Program-made: the position numbers and the translations under genes | The notes under the pieces: model-generated | Told to the model about the DNA's origin: nothing | The model's database searches: none | Seen by the model: only the letters and a program-made list of their open reading frames with translations | In this document: piece after piece, positions 1 to 7,529 of the stretch | Numbering within the stretch: position 1 is the stretch's first letter | Layout: every line of letters starts with the position of its first letter | DNA from: Pleurotus ostreatus/Saccharomyces cerevisiae fusant | Taxonomy: Eukaryota > Opisthokonta | Assembly: GCA_024196135.1 (NCBI GenBank) | Contig: JAMQCK010001238.1 | Span: 1-10,504 of the forward strand | Direction: 5' to 3' | Length of the DNA stretch: 10,504 nt

Positions 1-205
1 CTGGTGCTGTCCAGTCCGAACTGCGGTCTGCATTTTGATCATTGCGGGTGCGCGACGCGGGGCGCGTGGCCGGAGGAGTTGAGAGCACGGGGTGTTCTCG
101 TAGATCAGGTCCCTTGCAAGAGCGTCCAGTCGGAATGGAATTGCCCGAGGGACGATTGAGATGATATCGCTGTCGAACAAGCGCGCTCCTGGGGGGAGGA
201 GCGTT
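1..205. other. Left-edge region with ambiguous open frames on both strands
   Basis: I recognise no gene here. On the minus strand a frame is open from about 209 down to the window edge. It is preceded by a pyrimidine-rich stretch ending in CAG at about 203-205 that could be a splice acceptor. On the plus strand the frame starting at base 1 is open until a TGA at 157-159. Both frames share the same codon register and both have GC-rich third positions, so composition does not decide between them. A TATAAAA on the minus strand at 248-254 would suit a leftward gene. The stretch may be the edge of a neighbouring gene or plain intergenic DNA. Confidence 0.2.
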
Positions 206-736
206 GCTCACGCAGCTTGCATCAAGTGTATAGTTGAGTTGATTCGATTTTATATGGCTATATGGGTCATACACGGACAACATATCAATACATGAAGCGG
301 CGTATGCATGGAGGAGAGCAAGCGCAAGAAAGGGAGCATTGCATGTACAGATCAAAGAGATGCAATATTGATACAACTATACACAGTTACTAACATCTAC
401 TTGGCGTTCTTTCCTGGTCCTCAAGGACCACATATGGTCACATTTACAACTATCTACGACGATGCGACTTCTAACCCCCTCAAACACATTTTCGCATTTG
501 TGCGGATTATTGGCAATTTGTCCTTCTTGTTAAGTAAACTGTGTTTGATTTCTGTTGGCCCTCCAAAACAAGCGCGCATAGAAAGAGACGAAAAGAGTAC
601 AGGGACGAGCTTTTGCACGCTGCTGGTGTTCGGCATCTTCCGGATCAACTGTGACGATCCCCTATTCTACGCTTGGTCCTTTCTCACCCTCAACTACTCC
701 TTTCGCCGACGTCTCCTGCTTTCTGGCAAGACGCGC
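206..736. other. Upstream region of the first kinase-like gene
   Basis: This stretch is more AT-rich than the genes around it and has no recognisable domain. A plus-strand frame beginning with ATG at 308 stays open and in frame into the kinase-like gene at 737. The translated extension has no paralogue counterpart and looks like non-coding sequence, so I treat it as promoter plus 5' UTR. A pyrimidine-rich run (about 676-720) just before the chosen start fits a fungal core promoter. A 64-codon minus-strand ORF at 454-648 has no support. Confidence 0.4.
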
Positions 737-1609
737 ATGGATGATTCTGCAATGCGCATGTTTGCCGCGGGGGAGCAAGTTACCCTCGTCACCGACAACG
801 GGCAGCGACTTGTCTTCACCATCGAGCGCCCGTTCACGCCTTTTACGAAGAGCGTCGCAGTTCTTGCACGCTGCGCTGAGCTTTCATCCACACCAGTGGT
901 AGTCAAGATCTTCGACCCGCGCTTTCTCGACGAACGCCTTCCGATGAAGTACCGGCGTGCACGTCCGTGGTCGCTCAAAGCTGAGCGTGCAGCGCTGGAC
1001 ATTCAGACCTACGATGAGAATGAGATTTGGGAGGACGAGCCAGCGGACGACGACCTCGAAGGGCAAACAGCACGCGCGGCGCTTTTTGAGGCGCATTTCA
1101 GACGCCTCTCGACAGAATGCTTCGCGTCTGAGCGCGATGCATACGCCCGACTGCAAGGTTTGCAAGGTGACACCCTTCCGCGCCTCTTAGCGATTGGGCA
1201 AGTCGACCCACTAGACGAGCGCGCCTTCCATCCTCCCGCGCTCGTGTTGGAGCACGTGGAGGGGACTACATTTGATGACACGCCTTTGGAAGCATTCACT
1301 CCCGACGTCTGCACTAAGCTCGTGCACACCACGGACAGCTTCGCCAAGCTTGGCGTCTCGCACAACGACGTCAACGTCAACAACGTGATCATCGGTTCCA
1401 CACGAGTGGTCTTCATCGACTTTGGCTGCGCCGCGTTGCGTCGGCCCGATCAGGACGACGAGAGCTGGAGCCACAATGTGCGGTATGGGAGCGACGGGAG
1501 GAGGATGCGGATATATCTGAGGGAGAAGGGCGTCACTGGTATGGACGAGTTGCTACAGATTTCGGGCAGCTACACGGTTAGCCGCAGGCGTGAGGATATT
1601 GCAACGTAA
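737..1609 (+). CDS. Atypical protein-kinase-like protein (paralogue 1)
   Basis: A single-exon gene for 290 residues that I read as a degenerate protein-kinase-like protein. The N-lobe has a VVVK strand with the likely ATP-binding Lys57, and a helix with S-E-R-x-A-Y carrying the probable alpha-C Glu132. The catalytic loop is H209-N-D211 with N216, and the metal-binding DFG is 228-230. No glycine-rich loop or APE motif is visible and the C-lobe is short, closer to APH/RIO-like folds than to canonical kinases. The start at 737 was chosen because it aligns with the start of the paralogue at 7530-8426: 41 of the first 67 residues match in my hand alignment, with no gap. An in-frame ATG at 308 would add 143 unconserved residues. 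Substrate and activity are unknown. It converges on the VIT-VWA gene, 140 bp away. Confidence 0.75.
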   Translation: MDDSAMRMFAAGEQVTLVTDNGQRLVFTIERPFTPFTKSVAVLARCAELSSTPVVVKIFDPRFLDERLPMKYRRARPWSLKAERAALDIQTYDENEIWEDEPADDDLEGQTARAALFEAHFRRLSTECFASERDAYARLQGLQGDTLPRLLAIGQVDPLDERAFHPPALVLEHVEGTTFDDTPLEAFTPDVCTKLVHTTDSFAKLGVSHNDVNVNNVIIGSTRVVFIDFGCAALRRPDQDDESWSHNVRYGSDGRRMRIYLREKGVTGMDELLQISGSYTVSRRREDIAT

Positions 1610-1706
1610 GCGCGTGAGCGTAGCTGCTCGTCTCGTCTATCAAAACACTGTAAACATGTATAACTCCAGATGTCCATCGTACTCCCCGAACAAAGCTTCA
1701 AAACAA

Positions 1707-1712
1707 AATAAA
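1707..1712 (+). terminator. Probable polyadenylation signal of kinase-like gene 1
   Basis: A canonical AATAAA lies about 95 nt after the TAA stop of the kinase-like gene, in an A-rich stretch. Cleavage 10-30 nt downstream would place the 3' end close to the stop codon of the opposing gene at 1750, so the two convergent transcripts probably overlap. Confidence 0.55.
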
Positions 1713-1749
1713 TATGTTGCCACACACCGAACCGTCCGGATAATGTTGC

Positions 1750-4700
1750 CTAAAGTACAATCACCTCCCTCCTTGCGACCACCGCCCTCGCCTTCTCCAG
1801 CACCTTCCGCCAATTCCTCTCTCTCCGCATCAGCACCTCCATCGGCTTCGCCAAAAAGTCATCCCTCAGCTCCCCCTGGTCCTCCATCTGCACCTCCAGC
1901 CACGCCACCGCCAGTGCTGTCGCCCACACCGTGCGGTCTACCCCTCTGCCTTCTACGGCGTCCACCGCGGCGCCGCCAACGATGTCGCGGAACGTGCGGT
2001 CGGGCGTGAAGGAGCCGTCGAAGGCCTGCTGCAGGACGAGCTGGAGGATGAGGTTGTCGACGGGCGGTGGGGTGCGTGGGCGGGGTGGGGGCGCTGGGGG
2101 TGAGGGGCGGAAGCGGAGTTGGGGGGAGGGCGCGCGGGCGAGGGTGCGGTCGTCGGAGGAGAGGGCGGGTCTCCTTCGCGAGCGCCGTGGGGTGCTGGTG
2201 TGCTCGGACCAGCTGCTCCAGCTGTAGTAGCTCTCGAGGCTGCTGAGGGTGGTGAAGGTTCGGGTGCCCGAGGTTTGGGATGCTGCGTCGTCTATGGGAG
2301 CATCCTCAGCCGCTCCATCGGCGGATGGAGGGTAAGCTCCAGGCGCTACTAGTGTCGGGTCGACGTCCCAGGCAGGTTCTGTCGTATCCGAGTGGTGGCG
2401 CCTGCGAAGCCAAGGGAAGATCGATCCCAGAAGGGAGCGCAGTCCCGACCTGGTGGATGCCGCGTCCTGATCAGACTCGAGGGACTGGCCAAGTGGAGGC
2501 GAGCTCGGCTCGTACCCAGGGGACGTGACCCCCGACACCGACGACCCAGTCTCCGTAACTGACTCCTCCTCATACTCTTCCCCAGCCAGCCCGTCATTTG
2601 CCCTCACCGCCACAAACGACGTATGCCTCGATGCCAGCTGGTACGTCTCGCCCAACCGGATGATATCCTCCTTCGCGTCTCCCCAACTTGCATTCGAACC
2701 CATTCCCACCGCACTCGGACCCATCGTCACCGCCCTCCCCTCCTGCAGATCCTGAATCAGCCGCCACGCCCCGAGCGTGTGCACGACCGGCAGCCCTGCA
2801 TACTCCTTGATCTGTACCTCCTTCACCGGGACGGCGATGTTCACGGTCTCGCGCGAGCCGTTCGAACCTTGGTGCAGCGTCATTCGGAGCACGACCTCTC
2901 GGGGCGCGAACGATCTGCGAAGGGCGATGATGGCGAAGACGTGCATCCTGTTTCCTGCGTGTACCGTCCGAATGACGCTCGGCGATTGCTGGACGATCGG
3001 CCAGGGGCGGAGGGCCGTCATCGCTGTCTGATCCATCGACGCCATCCCTCTCGCCGTCGTTTGTCTGTCCACCCCATCCGGGGCCAAATACTCCGCCGGC
3101 ACACCCCAATCAATCGATACCTCCTCCACCCTCGGCGCCCTTCCCGCGCGAAACAGCCTTGCGCACTTGGCCATAATACCCTCGACGTGCTGCGCGTACA
3201 AAAAGATACCATCGCCTGCTCTTGCGATGCCCTCGCACATGTCGGTGGAGACGCTCTTGCTGATGCCGAGGCAGTAGACGTTGAGGCGGGCGTAGGAGGG
3301 CGCGGAGGAGACGGCGGCGCGCACGACCTCGATGGAGGCGTCTTTGTCGTAGGCCTGGAGGAAGGTGAATAAGGGGAAGGGGGGAGGGGGGTAGGGGAGG
3401 GAGAGAGGACTCACGGAACCGTCGGTCAGGACGAAGACGGATGTGGGGTGTGATTCTTGGCGAGAGGCGAAGACGTTCTCCAGCGCCTCTCGTATTTGCG
3501 TGCCGCCGTAATTCGCACGCATGGATCGAACGTGCTCCATCTGTATCATAACCGTCAGTATCTTTCTTCTGGCAAACTGCCAAGATAGCACCCACAGCCT
3601 CATCCAGTGTTCCCTCATCATACGGCCGACTCCTCAACCACAGCGAATCTGAGTGCCCCCCGAAGCTGAAGATGTTGAAGTACGTCCCCTGCGCCGGTAA
3701 CATCAACAGCAACACTTCCAGCGTCTTCTTCGCCGTCTCAATCGGCTTATTCCCATCCTCGCCCATGCTCCCACTTCGATCTACCAAAAAGATAAACTCC
3801 CTTCTCGACCCCGGCCCCGGCGTCAGCGGCACCCTTGGTACCAGCACCAGCTGCAGCGCCAGCGTCCGCAGGTGCCTGTCCGTCGGATGCCGCCCTAACT
3901 CTGCAAAACAGCGCGACTCCCCGAGGCCCTCCGCGCGCACCACCAGCACGAAGTCGCGGTCGAGGAAGTCGGGGGACCGGTACTTCGCCGTGATGCGCCG
4001 GCGCGAGGCGCGCCCGCGGTCGGTCTCGTAGGGCCGGAGGCGGAGGTCGGCGGGATGGCTGGGGGAGCGGACGGAGATGAGCTTGCCGCGAGAGAGGACG
4101 TCGACGCTGATGCGGACGCGGACGTCGGTGAAGGGGTGGGTGGCGTCGGACATGCCGGCGGGGAGCTTGCCGTAGCGCTCGGCGATGCGCATGGGGAGGT
4201 GGAGGCGGACGTCGGAGGCGGACTCTTCATTGAGGAGGCTGGTCACGTACTGTGTGGGGGTGAGTATAATGCAGATGATGAGCGAAGTGCCACGTACGAC
4301 TATCTGCACAGCGACCTGATCGCGTGCAGGTATAGAGCCTACGGAAATGGTGAAGACTACGATTCTGTCAGTAACGGCGTTACGTGCATGGCAGTATCGC
4401 ACTCACTATCGTCCGTCACGTACTCCAACAGACCAGCATCTTCGCCTGCTGATACTGCGCGCTCGAAATCTACGCGAGCCTGCTCCCTTTCGCGCGCCAC
4501 CGCCTGGATCTTCCGTCCATCGGACGCCCTTATCATCTCGAACGCGCATACAGCCGCGCCTGCAGGTACGGGGAAGCAGTACTTTGCTCTCGCAGTCGGG
4601 TGCTCCGACGGATTGCTGTAGATCTGCTTCACCGTCACTCGTGCCGAAACTGCAAGTCGTTCAGTAAGACACTCCACGATCGTGACGACCTCTACACACC

Positions 4701-4796
4701 ATCCAACACCACTGCACGCGCTCGCACCTCCTCCAAAGGTAGTCGTACGCGCTGCTTGTTCGACGCATTGTATATGATCCCATTCGGGCCCGACAT
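1750..4796 (-). CDS. VIT and VWA domain protein
   Basis: A six-exon gene: 4796-4700, 4649-4407, 4356-4298, 4249-3596, 3540-3415 and 3354-1750. The introns are 50, 50, 48, 55 and 60 nt, all GT-AG. The joined frame is 2784 nt and encodes 927 residues. The order is a VIT domain (about 12-140), a beta-rich linker, a VWA domain (about 284-465), a beta region to about 645, a Ser/Pro/Arg-rich disordered linker (about 650-825) and a conserved-looking C-terminal module (826-927). The MIDAS is complete: D290-x-S292-x-S294, T365 and D391. This layout resembles vertebrate VWA5A and inter-alpha-trypsin inhibitor heavy chains. No signal peptide is visible, so a cytosolic role is likely. VWA domains bind protein partners through a divalent metal; the partner here is unknown. 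The start (M-S-G-P-N-G-I-I-Y) matches my expectation for fungal members and has A at -3. It is divergent from the SDR gene. Confidence 0.85.
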
Positions 4797-6006
4797 AGTA
4801 TGAGGGAAGGTTATGGCGCCTGTTGAGCGTAGCCCGCCGGGAATGGCTAGTGCGCGTCACTTGACGTGCGCAAGTACCGCGTAAACGGCGTGGTGGCCTC
4901 GAGGGCCGTGGGAGAGGCGTATATGAGCATCGGCGTACGTGGAAACGAGGACGACGTCTCGATGGTGGTCGACTGTCGCGGGATGCGCTGCGATGGCTGA
5001 TCGGATTGTCATCGCGTATCAGACACGTGCGGTGAGTGTCTCGTTGCCTGCAGTCTGACCTTAGCCTGTGCGCTCTTCCCTGCCCAAAGATGAGAAATAT
5101 GTTGCGCTTTTGTAACGATCTTGCTCTTGACCTCCTTCATCGGTATTCAGGACAGTCGAAGGCTCAGAGGACGCCGTGGGCGGATATATCCGCGTCTATA
5201 CTCGCGCGAAACGATCTAGGTGGTCCCTGTCAGTATCGTAAGTAATAGATGGACAGATTATTGACCTGTTACATACCTTCCCTCTCTTTCATTCTGCATT
5301 CTTGCATCGGGCGTGCAGTGAACATGGGAGAAAAGACGTACGTTGACATGCTCGCAGACTCAGACCAGAGATGGCTTGACACACGTGCTCAGGAAAGAGG
5401 TAGTATGTATGGTATTCATAGCATCGGGGGACCAGCGCAAAGAACTTTGGGACCCATCGACGCACATGGAAGCTCGGGACAAGATGGTTATTCTTGTTTG
5501 GTTTAGTTGGTGATGCGGAGGTATGTCTCGTGATCGCTTCAATATGTGGCGTCGCGAAGGACACTAGACCGCGCCGCTGCTTGTTCGCCGTCCACATTGT
5601 ACAACTCGTCCTAACATCTCGTCGAGCGCGACGATCTATAAAACCTCTGCGTCTCATATAGTGTGTCTGCCGTTGCTGGCTCAGTTCAAGCAAACAGAAG
5701 CGCTATCTGCCCTCAACGATCTCGCAGAGGTGCTCGCATGAGATTCTTGAGTATGCTGACCTCGGGGTTCGTCGACATCGCTGTCGCGCAGAGGACGAGC
5801 GGGATCCAGCTGTTGCTTTAGCGTTCATTTTGATCTCGATCCTTCCAAGTACTTACTTGGACAGGTCGTCGTCAGAGTGCGCGCCACAACGTCACCTCGG
5901 CTATCGTCAGCGATGACAATGTTCCGTCACCATTCGAGTACAAAAGCCCTCCCCATCCTCCCCCGCACCCAGTCATCTATCCCTTACTATACTCACAACA
6001 CCCACC
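4797..6006. other. Divergent intergenic region, no gene assigned
   Basis: About 1.2 kb separates the starts of the VIT-VWA gene (-) and the SDR gene (+). It holds short open frames on the plus strand (5036-5245, 5249-5506) and on the minus strand (5289-5693), none with a recognisable domain. Possible intron-like signals exist, for example GTAAGT at about 5240 followed by a pyrimidine tract and CAG at about 5314, but I could not join open frames across them. A TATAAAA (5637-5643, +), an 18-bp inverted repeat (5844-5861) and a pyrimidine-rich block (5947-5970) are present. The stretch is long for this compact window, so it may hold a non-coding RNA, a decayed gene or a lineage-specific gene. 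Confidence 0.5.
5947..6006 (+). promoter_or_regulatory. Core promoter / leader of the SDR gene
   Basis: A C/T-rich block at 5947-5970 is followed by a short leader ending in CCCACC just before the ATG, a good start context with A at -3. Pyrimidine-rich tracts ahead of the transcription start are common in filamentous fungi. The transcription start itself is inferred, not seen. Confidence 0.4.
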
Positions 6007-7015
6007 ATGTCCTCCCAATACCAGAAAGGCCATCTCCCCGACCCCTCCCAGGAGCAGAAGCCGCCCGGCCATCAGTACAAGATGGACCCCGCGCCCGCCT
6101 CCACCCAACTGCCCACCGAGGACGGCGGGTACCAGACCTACCGCGCCGCGGGCAAGCTCGAGGGCAAGCGCGCTTTAATTACAGGCGGTGACAGCGGCAT
6201 CGGGCGCGCGACCGCGCTGCTATTCGCGATGGAGGGCGCGGATGTGTCGATCGTGTATCTTGCGGAGGAGGAAAGGGACGCACAGGATACAAGGAAGCAG
6301 GTGGAGGGGAAAGGGCAGAAGTGCGTGTGTATTCAGGCGGATTTGACGAAGGCGGAGGAGTGTAGGAAGGCGGTGGAGGAGACGGTGAAGGAGCTGGGTG
6401 GGATTGAGATTCTGGTGAACAATGCGGCGTACCAGATGGTGCAGGACTCGATTGATCAGTTGAGCGAGTGCGTATCGTGACGTGGTTTTTGTGGTTTTGT
6501 GTGCAGCGACTGATACACTCGCAGAGACCAGTGGGACCTCACCTTCAAGACAAACATCTACGCGTACTACTACATGGCAAAGTACGCCCTTCCGCACCTC
6601 CGCAAGACCAAGGGCGCGACCATCATCAACATGACCTCCGTCAACCACTACATCGGGCGCGCCGACCTCCTCGACTACACCTCCACCAAGGGCGCCATCG
6701 TCGCCTTCACGCGCGCACTGTCGAACCAGGTCGTCGGCGACGGCATTCGCGTGAACGCTATCGCGCCAGGACCGGTGTGGACACCGCTTGTCGTCTCAAC
6801 TATGGGCAAGGAGAACCTCGAGCAGTTCAATGCGACGCCGATGGGGAGGCCTGGGCAGGTGAGCGAACCAATGGAATGTGTTGCCACAGAGGATTCACCC
6901 GAGTTTTCAGCCCACAGAAATTGCGACGTGCTGCGTTTTCCTCGCCAGCCAGGACAGCAGCTTTATCAGCGGCTCGACTCTGCATCCGAACGGCGGGACG
7001 ATGGTCAACGGTTGA
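6007..7015 (+). CDS. Short-chain dehydrogenase/reductase (YghA/GRDH-like)
   Basis: Three exons (6007-6467, 6525-6858, 6911-7015) with GT-AG introns of 57 and 52 nt encode 299 residues. The classical SDR signature is intact: cofactor-binding T59-G-G-D-S-G-I-G66, N138-N-A-A141, and a catalytic triad of Ser192, Tyr205 and Lys209 (Y-T-S-T-K). P235-G-P-V-W-T-P follows the active site. An N-terminal extension of about 50 residues with P-G-H-Q-Y-K-M-x-P before the Rossmann fold is typical of the family containing E. coli YghA, Bacillus general-stress SDRs and plant glucose/ribitol dehydrogenase homologues, some of which reduce aldehydes with NADPH. Likely a soluble NAD(P)-dependent carbonyl/polyol oxidoreductase; the substrate is not readable from sequence. 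The C-terminus ends in a G-G-T-M-V-N-G tail. It converges on genes at 7172 and beyond. Confidence 0.93.
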
Positions 7016-7125
7016 AATCCGCATACTCATTGAACATCCAATTGTACATGTATTTCACTGTAACGCGTCTTCGGCTTCAAGGTGGAAGGACAGAAGGTCG
7101 ACGTGGACATAGCAAAAAGAGGACT

Positions 7126-7131
7126 AATAAA
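7126..7131 (+). terminator. Probable polyadenylation signal of the SDR gene
   Basis: AATAAA lies about 110 nt after the SDR stop codon, a plausible position for the 3' end of that transcript. It precedes the 3' end of the small minus-strand ORF at 7172. Confidence 0.5.
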
Positions 7132-7171
7132 CTCACCTAACAAAAAGGACAACTTGCGTCCTTTAGGGAAT

Positions 7172-7492
7172 TTAAACCCATTCTGTCTCACGTCGTCTTG
7201 TCTGTTGAGGATCTTGACGCAGGTCAGCTTTCCCCCTCATCCATGAAATTCCCTGGGAATGAATAGGCGGGGTACTCGCTGCTGCGATGAAGGTTATGGT
7301 ACGCACGAAGTCATTGACTGAATTTTGGACTTTCATTTGGCCCGGAGGGTTGGGGACGGTGTTGACAAGGTTTTTGAGAGTGGTGCGGAAGGGACGGTGG
7401 GGCTTGTAGTGGTTGTATAAGTGATGCAACAATGTCGGGTTACGCCTGTAGAGGTATCTGAAGCCATAGAGCCAGCCTGTCGGTGGTAGCAT
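7172..7492 (-). CDS. Small hypothetical ORF, uncertain
   Basis: A 106-codon ORF whose product I do not recognise. Its support is compositional: about half of the first 66 codons end in C, as in genuine fungal genes, while the opposite strand in the same register is closed by stops. The predicted protein is basic and aromatic, rich in Tyr, His and Arg near the N-terminus, with no signal peptide or clear membrane segment. A possible 54-nt GT-AG intron (GTGCGT to CCCAG, about 7308 down to 7255) is frame-neutral, so the product would be either 106 or 88 residues. It begins 38 bp after the stop of kinase-like gene 2 on the same strand, so it could also be part of that gene's 3' UTR or a fragment of a decayed gene. 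Confidence 0.35.
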   Translation of the reverse strand: MLPPTGWLYGFRYLYRRNPTLLHHLYNHYKPHRPFRTTLKNLVNTVPNPPGQMKVQNSVNDFVRTITFIAAASTPPIHSQGISWMRGKADLRQDPQQTRRRETEWV

Positions 7493-7499
7493 GGTATGT

Positions 7500-7511
7500 G
7501 TGACGCGTCAC
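7500..7511. promoter_or_regulatory. Perfect 12-bp palindrome with MCB-like core
   Basis: GTGACGCGTCAC reads the same on both strands and contains ACGCGT, the core of the MluI cell-cycle box bound by MBF (Mbp1/Swi6-type) factors, flanked by TGA/TCA half-sites like those of bZIP factors. It sits between the stop of kinase-like gene 2 (7530) and the start of the small ORF (7492). Function is inferred from the motif alone. Confidence 0.3.
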
Positions 7512-7529
7512 GCAGTCACGGTTGAGGTT

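Noticed and set aside
2858..2868. tRNA B-box-like GGTTCGAA on the minus strand
   Set aside because: It lies within a conserved coding exon, with no A box or cloverleaf around it.
2623..3372. A 249-codon plus-strand ORF
   Set aside because: It is antisense to the long last exon of the VIT-VWA gene and has no recognisable domain; a shadow of GC-rich coding sequence on the other strand.
3895..4230. A 111-codon minus-strand ORF rich in Ser, Pro and Ala
   Set aside because: It overlaps exon 4 of the VIT-VWA gene in another frame; its low-complexity composition is typical of an out-of-frame GC-rich reading.
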